Notes: a model not told the origin generated them from the sequence alone. Positions 1-9,800 are shown, counted from the first letter of the stretch. The stretch: DNA of 64,000 nucleotides from Micromonospora luteifusca (GCF_016907275.1 NZ_JAFBBP010000001.1:5074001-5138000); one strand, 5' to 3'. Program-made: numbers and translations.

Positions 1-2
1 AG

Positions 3-797
3 AAGGCGAACCTCGACCCGGCGAGCCCCGCCACCACGTGGGACAAGTTCACCGCCGACTGCACCGCCATCGCCAAGGCCGGCGCCAAGTGCTTCGCGCT
101 GGGCAACAAGGAGGGCGTGGGCATCCAGTTCTGGCTCTCGAGCCTCGGGTCGACCACCCTCACCGCCCAGGAGTACGACGCCTGGATCACCGGCAAGCGC
201 GACTGGCAGTCGCCCAACGTCAAGCGGCTCTTCCAGCTCTGGAAGGAGGCCGGCGACAAGAAGATGAACAGCGACGGGGCCAACTCGACCGCGATGTTCA
301 ACGACTCCTTCGCGCTCTTCCAGTCCGGTAAGGCCGCGCACGTCATGGGTCTGATGTCGGACGTGGGGCACTGGCAGGACTTCAACGAGTTCCTGACCCC
401 GGAGAAGCTCGGCGTCATGAAGGCCCCGATCGTCACCGCCGGCACCACCCCGAGCCTGCCGTACGACGGTGGCATCGGCTACGCGGTCGCCAAGTGGACC
501 AAGGACCCGAAGATGGCCGCCGACCTGGTGCGCTCCCTGAGCTCGGCCGACGCGTTGAAGGCCTTCTACGCCGACGCCGGCGCGATCGCCGCCGACACCA
601 CCATCGACGTGTCGCAGGCCGGGCCGGCCGTCGCCACGCTCGTCAGCGAGCTGAAGAGCGGCAAGCCCGCTCTGCACGTCGCGCTCTCCTCGAAGACGCT
701 GGACCTGATGGGGCGCCTCTCCCAGCAGCTGCTCAGCGGTTCGATCACCGTCGACGAGGTGGTGAAGCAGTTGGCCGCTTCCGACCAGGCGGGCTGA
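3..797 (+). CDS. Sugar ABC transporter substrate-binding protein (5' truncated)
   Basis: The C-terminal 264 residues of an extracellular solute-binding protein; the signal peptide and N-lobe lie before the window. The reading frame is open from base 3. The repeated W, Y and F residues and the hinge-like segment SLPYDGGIGYAV fit the family 1 (CUT1, MalE-like) binding proteins that deliver oligo- or monosaccharides to a membrane permease. The stop lies 4 bases before the first permease gene, so it is clearly the first protein of that transporter. The sugar cannot be read from the sequence; the downstream dehydrogenases suggest an aldose or deoxy sugar. The family call is firm, the ligand unknown. 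Confidence 0.85.
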   Translation, partial: KANLDPASPATTWDKFTADCTAIAKAGAKCFALGNKEGVGIQFWLSSLGSTTLTAQEYDAWITGKRDWQSPNVKRLFQLWKEAGDKKMNSDGANSTAMFNDSFALFQSGKAAHVMGLMSDVGHWQDFNEFLTPEKLGVMKAPIVTAGTTPSLPYDGGIGYAVAKWTKDPKMAADLVRSLSSADALKAFYADAGAIAADTTIDVSQAGPAVATLVSELKSGKPALHVALSSKTLDLMGRLSQQLLSGSITVDEVVKQLAASDQAG

Positions 798-801
798 CCT
801 C

Positions 802-1782
802 GTGCCGATCGGAAACACGCAACCGTCGGTCCGTCCGGCTCAGGCCGGACGGGCCGGCGGGGCGGTGGTCACACCCTCCGCACATCGGAAAGGCGCGCGT
901 CCCCGTCGCGCCCGCGGCGGCCTGCGGGCCGAACGCTACGCCCCCTACATTCTGGTCGCACCGGCCGTCCTGATCATCGTGCTGCTGCGCCTCTACCCGC
1001 TGCTCCTCGGGGTCAACTTCTCCTTCACCGGTGACGGTGAGCAGAACGGGACGGCGGTCGGATTCGGCAACTACCGTGAGCTGTTCGCGGACCCGCTGTT
1101 CCAGACCGCGCTGGGCAACGTCGGGCTGCTGGTGCTGTTGCTTCCGGTGGCGGTGGCGATTCCCGGTCTGCTCGCGACGTTCATCTACCTCCGGGTGCCC
1201 GGCCACCGCTTCTATCGCAGCGTCTACTTCTTCCCCGCGGTGCTCTCCCCGGTCATCGTCGGTGCGATCTTCAACATGCTGCTCGCCTTCGACGGCCCCC
1301 TCAACGCCGTCCTCTCCTCGGTCGGTGTCGGCCCGGTGGACTGGCTCGGTGACCCGGACCTCGCGATGTTCATGGTGGTCGGCGTGCACATCTGGGCCAC
1401 CTTCGGGATGGCCCTGGTGGTGTTCCTCGCTGGCTTCGCCACCCTGGACGCCGCGCTGCTGGACGCCGCCCGGGTGGACGGGGCGTCGTTACGCCAGGTC
1501 GTCTGGCACGTGATCATCCCGAGCCTCTCGCGCACCATCCAGTTCGTCTTCGTGACCACGATGATCGGGATGCTGACCTCCATGTTCGGCCTCCTCTACG
1601 TCATGACCACCGGTGGCCCGGAGGGCTCGACGTACCTGCCGGAGTACTACATCTGGATCAAGCAGGGCCAGATGAACCGGCCGGCCCTCGCGTCGGCGGC
1701 ATCGACGATCCTGTTCATGATCATGCTCGTGGTGGGGCTGCTCCAGATCAAACTGCTCGAACGAGCCGGGAAGGAGGATTGA
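802..1782 (+). CDS. Sugar ABC transporter permease (MalF/UgpA-like)
   Basis: Integral membrane permease of 326 residues starting at GTG 802, 4 bases after the binding-protein stop. After a basic cytoplasmic N-terminus (about 40 residues) it shows six hydrophobic segments. The cytoplasmic EAA loop near the C-terminal third (LLDAARVDGAS followed by IIPSLS) docks the ATPase. With the next gene it forms the channel heterodimer of a CUT1 importer. Its stop codon shares one base with the ATG of the second permease, which indicates translational coupling. No ATPase gene is present in this operon; actinomycete CUT1 systems commonly share one MsiK-type ATPase, which is an inference here. Confidence 0.93.
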   Translation: MPIGNTQPSVRPAQAGRAGGAVVTPSAHRKGARPRRARGGLRAERYAPYILVAPAVLIIVLLRLYPLLLGVNFSFTGDGEQNGTAVGFGNYRELFADPLFQTALGNVGLLVLLLPVAVAIPGLLATFIYLRVPGHRFYRSVYFFPAVLSPVIVGAIFNMLLAFDGPLNAVLSSVGVGPVDWLGDPDLAMFMVVGVHIWATFGMALVVFLAGFATLDAALLDAARVDGASLRQVVWHVIIPSLSRTIQFVFVTTMIGMLTSMFGLLYVMTTGGPEGSTYLPEYYIWIKQGQMNRPALASAASTILFMIMLVVGLLQIKLLERAGKED

Positions 1783-2609
1783 TGTCTCGCGTCCGTCTGG
1801 GTTGGTGGCTGATTGCCATCCCGATGTCACTGCTCGCGCTGGCGACGATCTACCCCCTGCTGTTCACCGCCAACGTCGCGATGAAGACGCGGCGTGACTA
1901 CATCCTCGACCGGTTCTCGCTGACCGACGCCCTGCGCTGGGAGAACATCAGCACGGCCTGGAACAGCGTCGGCATGGGCCGCTACTTCGTCAACTCGCTG
2001 CTCGTGGTGACGGCGTCGGTGCTCCTGCTGCTGCTGCTCGGGTCGATGGCCGGCTTCGCCCTGAGCCAACTGCGGTTCCGCGGTTCGTCGGCGCTGTTCC
2101 TGGGCTGCCTCGCGGGGCTCTTCATCCCGTTCCAGGTGGTCATGGTGCCGCTCGCCCGGATCATGGCCGACACCGCGCTCATCGACACGTACCCCGGGCT
2201 GGTCCTCGTCTACGTGGCCCAGTTCCTGCCCTTCACCGTCTTTCTCATGACGAGCTACTACAAGGGCATCCCGCCGGAGATCGTCGATGCCGCCCGGATC
2301 GACGGCAGCACCGTGTACGGCGTGTATCGGCGGATCATGCTGCCCCTGGGCACCCCGGCGCTGCTGTCGGTGGGCATCCTCAACGCCCTGTTCTGCTGGA
2401 ACGACGTCCTCATGGCGCTGGTGATGATGCCCTCGGCCGAGCACCGGACGCTCATGGTCGGTGTGACCTCGTTGCGCGGGCAGTACTCCGACAACATCCC
2501 CACCTTCGCCTCCGGGGTGCTGATCGCCGCGATACCCGTCTTGTTGGTTTACCTGTTCCTCCAGCGCCAAATTGCCGACGGCGTCGCCGCCGGTTCCACG
2601 AAGGGTTGA
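1782..2609 (+). CDS. Sugar ABC transporter permease (MalG/UgpE-like)
   Basis: Second permease, 275 residues. The ATG at 1782 is chosen over a TTG three bases earlier because AAGGAGG at 1771-1777 is well spaced for it. The protein has an N-terminal membrane segment, five further hydrophobic segments and an EAA motif (IVDAARIDGST, then IMLPLGTPAL). It pairs with the preceding permease. The stop ends directly before the ATG of the enolase-superfamily gene, so transport and catabolism are in one transcript. The length and the terminal charged tail are normal for the family. Confidence 0.93.
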   Translation: MSRVRLGWWLIAIPMSLLALATIYPLLFTANVAMKTRRDYILDRFSLTDALRWENISTAWNSVGMGRYFVNSLLVVTASVLLLLLLGSMAGFALSQLRFRGSSALFLGCLAGLFIPFQVVMVPLARIMADTALIDTYPGLVLVYVAQFLPFTVFLMTSYYKGIPPEIVDAARIDGSTVYGVYRRIMLPLGTPALLSVGILNALFCWNDVLMALVMMPSAEHRTLMVGVTSLRGQYSDNIPTFASGVLIAAIPVLLVYLFLQRQIADGVAAGSTKG

Positions 2610-2610
2610 C

Positions 2611-3834
2611 ATGCGGATCACGGGATATCGGACGCTCACCACGGTCCAGGAATGGGGGCGGCCCGTCGGCGATGCCAACGGGGTGTTCGCCGACGGGGTG
2701 GTCCCGGTCTCGATCGTCATCGTCGACACCGACGAGGGCATCTCGGGGGTCGGCCTCGGGCCGCACGTCGAGATCGAGCGGATCTTCGCAGCCATCGAGG
2801 GCGAAGACCCCCGTGCCGTGACGTCCCTGTACGACCGCATGCTGCGGCACACCTTCAAGGCGGGCCACGCGGGGCCGGTGTTCGGCACCATCGGCGCTCT
2901 GGACACCGCACTCTGGGACATCAAGGCGCAGGCGGCCGGCGAGCCGCTGTGGCGGCTGCTGGGCGGACGTGACCGGCGGGTCAACGCCTACGCGTCCGGT
3001 CTGGACATCGGGCTCACCGACGATGAACTCGTCGCGGAGTACGAGGTCTACGCGAGCCACGGCCTACGAGCGGCCAAGCTCAAGGGCGGCCTCGACATCG
3101 AGAGCGACCGGCATCGCCTCGGCCTGGTCAAGGAGGTCCTGACCGACGCCGGGCACGGTCGGCGGCCGGGTCTGATGCTCGACGTCAACGAGGTGTGGAC
3201 CCGCAAGCAGGCCGTCCGGCACGTCTGCGAACTGGAACGCACCCTGGACCTCATCTGGATCGAGGAGCCGGTCCGGCGCTGGGACGCCGAGGGTCTCGCC
3301 GCGGTCAGCCGAGGAGTGTGCGCGTCGGTCGCCACTGGCGAGAACCTCACCGGGCTCGAACAGTACCGTCCGCTGATCGCCGCCGGCGCGGTCGACGTCG
3401 TCCAGATGGCCGCCGTCTGGGGGGTCACCCACTTCCTGCGGGCGTCCGCTCTGGCCCACGCTCACGACCTGCCGGTCAGCCCGATCGGCAACAGCCCGTT
3501 CGGGCTGCTGCACGCCGCGACCTCGGTGCCGAACCACCTGACCAGCGAGTTGCAGGACCTGCATCCGCCAGTCGGTGTCTCCATCGACCTGCACGTCGAG
3601 GATGGTGCCTTCATCCTCGGCGACTCACCCGGGCTGGGGGTCCGGGTGGACGAGGAGCGGATCCGGGTGGCCAACCGCCGCCCGCAGGCGCAGACGGCCG
3701 ATAGTCCCAACGTCCGGCCGGAGCGGGCCGGACGGCGGCTGCTGGGCGGGGTGGACGGGGTTATTCCCGCCCGCCAGGTGCCCGTCGTGCCGCTGAACTC
3801 CCGCAACGAGGTGTCGCCGACCGCACGGCACTGA
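2611..3834 (+). CDS. Mandelate racemase/muconate lactonizing enzyme family protein
   Basis: Enolase-superfamily enzyme of 407 residues, started at ATG 2611 one base after the permease stop. The N-terminal capping domain covers about 1-125 and the TIM barrel about 130-370. Visible active-site elements are the K156-x-K158 pair, and metal ligands D191 (LDVNE), E218 (WIEEP) and E244 (TGEN). Sugar-acid dehydratases of this family normally also carry an Asp after strand six and a His after strand seven. Here those places read Q265-M266-A267 and S290-P291-I292, so the usual His-Asp dyad seems to be missing. The role is therefore probably in sugar-acid metabolism, but the reaction is open. The last 30 residues look like a loose tail. 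Confidence 0.85.
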   Translation: MRITGYRTLTTVQEWGRPVGDANGVFADGVVPVSIVIVDTDEGISGVGLGPHVEIERIFAAIEGEDPRAVTSLYDRMLRHTFKAGHAGPVFGTIGALDTALWDIKAQAAGEPLWRLLGGRDRRVNAYASGLDIGLTDDELVAEYEVYASHGLRAAKLKGGLDIESDRHRLGLVKEVLTDAGHGRRPGLMLDVNEVWTRKQAVRHVCELERTLDLIWIEEPVRRWDAEGLAAVSRGVCASVATGENLTGLEQYRPLIAAGAVDVVQMAAVWGVTHFLRASALAHAHDLPVSPIGNSPFGLLHAATSVPNHLTSELQDLHPPVGVSIDLHVEDGAFILGDSPGLGVRVDEERIRVANRRPQAQTADSPNVRPERAGRRLLGGVDGVIPARQVPVVPLNSRNEVSPTARH

Positions 3835-3857
3835 GCTGACCAACAGAACAGGGAGAG

Positions 3858-3889
3858 CGTGGGTGCATCGCGACGGCGGTGCACCCACG
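3858..3889 (+). other. Intra-operon hairpin
   Basis: Perfect 10-base arms CGTGGGTGCA (3858-3867) and TGCACCCACG (3880-3889) with a 12-base loop, in the 106-base gap between the enolase-superfamily gene and the alcohol dehydrogenase. No T tract follows. It could be an attenuator or an mRNA processing/stability element that sets the ratio of the two gene groups. Confidence 0.45.
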
Positions 3890-3940
3890 ACCATGCCCGG
3901 TCGGCACGATCGACGTACCGACCGTCGAGACGGAGGAACG

Positions 3941-4966
3941 ATGAAGGCAGTCGTCTACCGGGGGGCGCGACACCTCGGGATCGAGGACCGTGACCCGGAG
4001 CCACCGGGCCGCGGCCAGGTGCGGATCGAGGTGGCGTACACCGGCATCTGCGGCACGGATCTGCACATCTACCACGGGGACATGGATGCCCGGGTTGGTG
4101 ACTCCGCGATCATCGGGCACGAGATGTCCGGGCGCATCGCGGCCGTCGGCGAGGACGTGACCGGCTGGAACGTCGGTCAGGCCGTCACCGTGATGCCGAC
4201 TCGGCCCTGCGGACGGTGCGCGGCCTGCCAGCGTGGGAACTCCCATGTCTGCCACGCGATGAACTTTCTGGGGATCGACTCACCGGGTGCCATGCAGTCC
4301 TACTGGAACGTGCCGGCGGAGCTGGTCCTGCCACTTCCGGAGGAGTTGCCACTCGACCACGCGGCGCTCGTCGAGCCGGTCGCGGTCGCCGTGCACGACG
4401 TACGCCGGGGGAACGTGACCGCCGACGACCAGGTGGTCGTGGTCGGCGGTGGCCCGGTCGGGGTCCTCATCGCCACCGTCGCGCGGGGCCGCGGCGCGCG
4501 GGTGCTCCTCGTCGAGCCGGACCCGTTCCGACGTGAGGTGGCGGAGGGGATCGGTATCGACACCGTCGACCCGCGATCGACCGATGTCGTCGCACTGGTC
4601 AACGACCGGACCGATGGCGCGGGCGCCGACATCGCCTTCGAGGTGTCCGGCTCCGCCGCCGGCGTCACCACGGCGGTCGACGTCCTCACTACCCGCGGCC
4701 GGCTCGTCATGGTGGCGATCCATCCCCAGCCGCGGGAGGTCAACCTGCACCGGTTCTTCTGGCGCGAGCTGGAGCTCCTCGGCGCCCGGCTCTATCAGCG
4801 CGACGACATGGTGGAGGCGATCCGGCTGGTCGCCTCGGGTGCGATCCCGGCACGGCAGCTCATCTCCCGGGTCGAGCCGGTCGAGTCGGCCAGCGCCGCC
4901 TTCGCCGCCTTGGAGGGTGGCGGCGTGATGAAGGTGCTGCTCGATGTGCGGGAGGGCAACAAGTGA
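3941..4966 (+). CDS. Zinc-dependent alcohol dehydrogenase (sorbitol/threonine dehydrogenase type)
   Basis: Medium-chain dehydrogenase of 341 residues; ATG 3941 follows GGAGG (3932-3936). The catalytic zinc site is C37 with H60-E61 (IIGHE). The structural zinc site is C90, C93, C96 and C104. A Rossmann motif VGGGPVGVL begins near residue 170. Family members oxidise polyols, sugars or amino alcohols with NAD(P)+. In this operon it most likely oxidises a hydroxyl of a sugar-acid or polyol intermediate. The stop overlaps the GTG of the following SDR by 4 bases. Substrate specificity cannot be told from sequence alone. Confidence 0.93.
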   Translation: MKAVVYRGARHLGIEDRDPEPPGRGQVRIEVAYTGICGTDLHIYHGDMDARVGDSAIIGHEMSGRIAAVGEDVTGWNVGQAVTVMPTRPCGRCAACQRGNSHVCHAMNFLGIDSPGAMQSYWNVPAELVLPLPEELPLDHAALVEPVAVAVHDVRRGNVTADDQVVVVGGGPVGVLIATVARGRGARVLLVEPDPFRREVAEGIGIDTVDPRSTDVVALVNDRTDGAGADIAFEVSGSAAGVTTAVDVLTTRGRLVMVAIHPQPREVNLHRFFWRELELLGARLYQRDDMVEAIRLVASGAIPARQLISRVEPVESASAAFAALEGGGVMKVLLDVREGNK

Positions 4967-5724
4967 CGGCCATGTTCGACCTGTCCGGACGGACCGCCGT
5001 CGTGACCGGGGCGCGGCGCGGTATCGGCCTCGCCATGGCCGAGGCCCTGGCCCTGGCCGGTGCCGACATCGTGGGTGTCTCCGCCCAGCTGGAGGCGGAG
5101 GGCAGCGAGGTCGAACGCCGGGTGCGGGCCGCTGGTCGGCGGTTCACCGCGCTGCGGGCGGATCTCGGCGACCGGGCCGCCGTGCACCGCTTGGCCCGCG
5201 ACGTCACCGCCCTCGGGCCGGTCGACATCCTGGTGAACAACGGCGGCACGATCGCCCGGACCCCGGCCGCGGAGCACCCGGACGAGATGTGGGACCACGT
5301 GATCGAGGTGAACCTCAGCAGCCAGTTCGTCCTGAGCCGGGAGATCGGCCGAACGATGGTCGAGCGTGGCCGAGGGAAGATCATTTTCACCGCGTCGCTG
5401 TTGAGTTTCCAGGGCGGCATCACCGTCCCCGGTTACGCCGCGTCGAAGTCGGGCGTGGCTGGCCTCACCAAGGCGCTGGCGAACGAGTGGGCGGCCCACG
5501 GGGTGAACGTCAACGCCATCGCCCCCGGCTACATCGCCACCGACAACACCCAGGCGCTGCGCGACGACCCTGACCGCAACCAGGCGATCCTCGCCCGGAT
5601 CCCGGCCAGCCGGTGGGGCCGCGCCGACGATCTCGGCGGTGCCACGGTGTTCCTGGCGTCGACCGCGTCGGACTACGTCAACGGCATCGTACTGCCCGTC
5701 GACGGCGGGTGGCTGGGCCGATGA
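4963..5724 (+). CDS. SDR family oxidoreductase (deoxy-gluconate/fuconate dehydrogenase-like)
   Basis: Classical short-chain dehydrogenase of 253 residues. GTG 4963 overlaps the upstream TGA by 4 bases; an ATG three codons later is an alternative. It shows the TGARRGIG cofactor loop near residue 15, the NNGG motif (LVNNGGTIAR), the catalytic serine in TASLLS and the YxxxK pair in GYAASKSG. The C-terminal AIAPGYIATDN is typical of KduD-like 2-keto-3-deoxy sugar acid or gluconate 5-dehydrogenases. In context it probably oxidises a keto-deoxy sugar acid made earlier in the pathway. The family is certain, the substrate inferred. Confidence 0.93.
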   Translation: MTAMFDLSGRTAVVTGARRGIGLAMAEALALAGADIVGVSAQLEAEGSEVERRVRAAGRRFTALRADLGDRAAVHRLARDVTALGPVDILVNNGGTIARTPAAEHPDEMWDHVIEVNLSSQFVLSREIGRTMVERGRGKIIFTASLLSFQGGITVPGYAASKSGVAGLTKALANEWAAHGVNVNAIAPGYIATDNTQALRDDPDRNQAILARIPASRWGRADDLGGATVFLASTASDYVNGIVLPVDGGWLGR

Positions 5725-5801
5725 CGGGCCAGCAGATGCGCCTCGTGCTCGACCACCAGGGCGAGCCCGTGTGCCGCCTCCACGGGCTGGAGGCGTCATG
5801 A
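5721..5801 (+). CDS. 26-codon bridging ORF of unknown function
   Basis: A tiny reading frame whose ATG overlaps the SDR stop (ATGA at 5721-5724) and whose TGA overlaps the ATG of the aldo/keto reductase (ATGA at 5798-5801). It encodes a 26-residue hydrophilic peptide beginning MTGQQM and ending HGLEAS, with no recognisable domain. The GGAGG needed for the next gene lies inside its end (5789-5793). It may be a gene remnant or only a spacer that keeps ribosomes coupled across the junction. The double coupling is directly visible; whether the peptide is made or matters is unknown. Confidence 0.35.
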   Translation: MTGQQMRLVLDHQGEPVCRLHGLEAS

Positions 5802-6805
5802 GGGCGCGTGCACTGCCGCGTCGCCCGGAGGTACGTCTCACCGAGCTGGGCTTCGGCGCGGCCCAGGGTGGCAACCTCTACCGGGCGACGACGGACGAGG
5901 AGTTCGCCTCGGGGGTGGACGCGGCGTGGGAGGCGGGCGTCCGATACTTCGACACCGCGCCGCACTACGGTCTCGGGCTGTCCGAGCGCCGACTCGGCGC
6001 CGCGTTGCGGCACCGGCCGCGCGACGAGTACGTGGTGTCGACGAAGGTCGGGCGACTCCTGGTGCCGTCGCCCCAGGACGCGCACCTGCGGGACTCCGGC
6101 GGATTCGATGTCCCCGCGAGCCACCGGCGGGTGTGGGACTTCAGCCGCGACGGCGTCCTCCGCTCCATCGAGGCCAGCCTGGGCCGGACCGGGCTGGACC
6201 GGATGGATGTCGTCTACCTGCACGACCCGGACGACCACTGGGAGCAGGCCGCACACGAGGCCGTGCCCGCCCTCATCGACCTGCGGGACCAGGGCGTCGT
6301 GGGTGCCATCGGCGCTGGCATGAACCAGTCGGCGATGCTGACGCGGTTCGTGCGGGAGACCGACGTCGACGTCATGATGTGCGCCGGGCGGTACACCCTG
6401 CTTGAGCAGGGTGCGGCCGATGACCTGCTGCCGGCCGCCGAGAACCGGGGGGTGGGCGTGGTCATCGCGGGCGTCTACAACTCGGGGCTGTTGGCGCAGG
6501 ATCGGCCGCCGGCCGATGCCGTCTACAACTACCAGCAGGCCCCGGCCGAGCTGATCGAGCGGGCGCGGCGGATCGCAGGGGTCTGCGAGACGTACGGGGT
6601 GACTCTGCCGCAGGCGGCACTCGCCTTCGTCCGCCGGCATCCGGCCGTGGTGTCGACGGTGGTCGGCGTCCGCAACGAGGCCCAGGTGGCCGAGACGGTG
6701 CGACGGTCCGAGATCGCCGTACCCGAGGATCTGTGGGACGCCCTGGCCACGGCCGGGCTGCTCGCCGCACCGCCCGGTCCGGGCTTCCCCGTCCAACCGA
6801 GCTGA
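5798..6805 (+). CDS. Aldo/keto reductase (D-threo-aldose 1-dehydrogenase-like)
   Basis: Aldo/keto reductase of 335 residues from ATG 5798, preceded by GGAGG. The catalytic tetrad is recognisable as D52, Y57 (FDTAPHYG), K83 (STKVGR) and the His of VVYLHDPD. The early motif GFGAAQGGNLYR and the FDTAPHYGLGLSE segment are characteristic of the L-fucose/D-threo-aldose 1-dehydrogenase group, which oxidise C1 of a free aldose to the lactone. This would be the entry step of the pathway whose later enzymes lie upstream in the same operon. The exact aldose (L-fucose, L-galactose, D-arabinose) is not decided by the sequence. Confidence 0.88.
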   Translation: MRARALPRRPEVRLTELGFGAAQGGNLYRATTDEEFASGVDAAWEAGVRYFDTAPHYGLGLSERRLGAALRHRPRDEYVVSTKVGRLLVPSPQDAHLRDSGGFDVPASHRRVWDFSRDGVLRSIEASLGRTGLDRMDVVYLHDPDDHWEQAAHEAVPALIDLRDQGVVGAIGAGMNQSAMLTRFVRETDVDVMMCAGRYTLLEQGAADDLLPAAENRGVGVVIAGVYNSGLLAQDRPPADAVYNYQQAPAELIERARRIAGVCETYGVTLPQAALAFVRRHPAVVSTVVGVRNEAQVAETVRRSEIAVPEDLWDALATAGLLAAPPGPGFPVQPS

Positions 6806-6809
6806 CGAC

Positions 6810-6865
6810 GACGTCCCGGCCGGGACCGGCTCCGACTCTCGGACACCGGTCCCGACCGGGACGTC
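6810..6865. terminator. Bidirectional hairpin terminator between convergent genes
   Basis: Twenty-base arms at 6810-6829 (GACGTCCCGGCCGGGACCGG) and 6846-6865 pair with a single G-T type mismatch around a 16-base loop. The hairpin sits between the convergent aldo/keto reductase and ThuA-domain genes, so it can end both transcripts. Confidence 0.85.
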
Positions 6866-6889
6866 ATCTGTTACCGCGACAGCCGCAGG

Positions 6890-9800
6890 TCACACCGCGG
6901 TGAACCGCCACTGCTGGTTGGCGGCACTGTGGCAGGTCCACTGCAACAGTCGGGCGCCGTCGGTGGTGGCGGCGCCGTTGACGTCCACGCAGAGCCCGCT
7001 CAGCACATTGCGCACCGTGTAAACACCGGAGGTACCCGTCGCGGTGGCGGTGAACTTCTGCTGGTTGCCGTTGTTGCAGGTGGCCTGCTGGAGGAAGGCA
7101 CCCGCCGCGGTGGAACTGCCGACCACCTCGACGCACTTGCCGCTGTGCACCGCCTTCAGGTAGACCGCACCGCTGCCGGCGTCGACCGCCTGCCACTTCT
7201 GGTTGTTGCCGCCGGTGGACGCCCACTGGGTGATCTGGGCACCGTCGGCGGTGGAGACACCGCTGACGTCCATCAGCTTGTTGCTGTGCTGCGCCGTGAC
7301 CGTCCAGGTCTTCCCCGCCAGGCCACCGCCGGTGCCGGTGCCGGGTGTCCCGACGCCGTTTCCACCGAAGGTGTGCGAGTCCAGATCGAACGAGTTGCTG
7401 CTGTTCTTGAACACCATGTAGAGCGTCTGTGTCCCGCTGGACGCGGCGACGCTCACCGGTGCCGTGGACTGGTAGTTGTCCCAACCGCCGGTGCTGGGCA
7501 CCGTGGTGGTGGCCAGCAGCGTGCCGGTCGGCGAGCCGGCGCGCAGCTCGATCGAGCCGCCACCGGACGGCGACGACAGCCGGTAGCTGACGGTCGAGAT
7601 GCCCGCCAGGCTCATCGGGCTGAACGCGATCCAGTCGTTGGTGGAGATGTCACCGACGCGCTTGGTGCTCTCCGCCGCCGCCTGGTCGACGACCCGGATG
7701 CCGGACTGGCTGCTGAAGTACTCGGACTGCTTGTGCTTCGGCTGGAGGATCGCCTGCGCGGTGCCGGTGAGCGGAGCCGCACCCCCCGCACCGCCGCTGT
7801 CGGTGTACCGCGCGTTCAGCACGTAGAACAGGTTGGCGCCATCGGGGTGCCCGCCGAGCAGGTCGGTCGAGATGGTGCCCGAGCAGCCCGGGTACTCGGT
7901 GGTCTCGTGCGCGTGGTCGTCGTGACCCAGCGCCGGGTTGAGGACCACCTTCGAGCAGTCGACAGTGCCGCCGTCCGGATCGGTGACGTTGATCTGGTAC
8001 GACACCTTGTCACCGAACGTGAGCATGCCGCCGTTGGACGGTGTGGTGATGGTGACCACCGGCGCGCTGTTGCCGACGGTGATCTGGACGTTGGCGAAGC
8101 CCGTCTTACCGGTGCTGTCGGTGACCTTCAACTGGGCCGTGTAGTTGCCGTTGGCGGTGTACACCTTCGACGGGTTGGCCGCCGTGGAGGTGGTGCCGTC
8201 GCCGAACGTCCACTGGTAGCTCAGCGTGTTGCCGTCCGGGTCGGACGTGCCGGCACTGCTGAACTGGACGGTCAGCGGTGCGGTGCCACTGGTGGGCGTG
8301 CCGGTGGCCTTGACGATCGGGGACCGGCCGCCCTGGATGTAGTCGATCCGGTAGAGCCCGGAGTCGCTGTTGCCGCCACCGAAGTTGGTGCCCCACTCCA
8401 GCAGGTAGAGCGAGCCGTCCTTGCCGAACTCCATGTCCATCGGCTTGTTGAACCCACCACCGGGCAGGAACGGGTTGGTGCGGGTCACCGCCGAGGAGGA
8501 GTCGAAGTGCACCTCCTTGACGTAGCTGCGCGACCACTCGTAGAAGAAGTGCACGCCGTCGTAGTAGGGCGGGAACTTCGTCGCGGACGGGTTGGCCGCG
8601 TCGTACCGGTAGACCGGCCCGCCCATCGGCGCGGAGCCGCCGGAGCCCAGCTCCGGGAAGGTCGTCGAGGCGGGGTAGCCATACCACATGTTGGGCATGA
8701 CGACCGGCTTCAGGCTGGTCAGCCCGGTGTTGTTGGGCGAGTTGTTGACCGGTGCCGAGCAGTTGAACTTCGCGCCGACGACGCCGGTGTCCGGGTTGAA
8801 CGGCGCGTAGGGCTGGTTGTTACCGTGACAGAACGGCCAGCCGTAGTTGCCGGGCGTCTTGATCACGTTCAACTCGACGAGGCCCTCCGGGCCACGGTTG
8901 GTGGTGGGCGGGTTGCGGTCGGGTCCGTAGTCCGCCAGGTAGACCCAGCCGTTGGCGGGGTCGATCGAGAAGCGGAACGGGTTGCGGAAGCCCATCGCGT
9001 AGATTTCCGGCTTGGTCTGTGCGGTGCCCTGGGGGTAAAGGTTGCCCGTCGGGATGGTGTAGCCGCCGCTGGCCGAGGGCCGGATGCGCAGCAGCTTGCC
9101 GCGCAGGTCGTTGGTGTTGCCCGCGGACCGGGCGGCGTCCAGGTTGGACTTGCCCGAGCGCCAGTCCAGCGGGGCGTAACCCTGCCAGTTGGGGTCGAGG
9201 TTCGGCGGCGTGTCGTCACCGGTGCCGATGAAGAGGTTGCCGTCCGGGCCGAACTCGATGTAACCGCCGGTGTGGCCGGGCTCGGGGAACGTCCGGTCAC
9301 GGTAGGCCGGAATGTCGATGATCGTCACACCGCTGGACATGTTCAGCGTGTCACCGCTGAGCGTGTAGCGGGAGACGCGGTTGACGTCGGTCGAGCTGCT
9401 CGCCGGCGAGTGGTACAGGTACACGTACCCGTTGGTGGCGAAGTTGGGGTCGAGCGCCATACCGGTGAGACCGTCCTCGCCGCCGGTGTAGACGCTCAGC
9501 GTCCCGGCGGTCACGGTGCTGTTGGTGGAGGGCTTGAAGATCTTCAACTGCCCGCCGCGCTGGGCGTAGAACACCCGTCCGTCCGGGGCCACCGCCATCG
9601 CCATCGGGTCGACGGTGTTGTCGTCGAGGGTGCGCTTCTCGAAGTTGCCCCAGACGGTGCCGCCGCAGTCGCCGGCGACGTTACCGGCGGCCCACTTCAC
9701 GCCACCGAGCACGTGGTTGCGGAAGTTCGTCTCGCTGTAGGAGTCGATCGCGTGGCCCATCGCGGTGGCCCACACCCGCCCGCCAGCGGTGTTGCGACAC

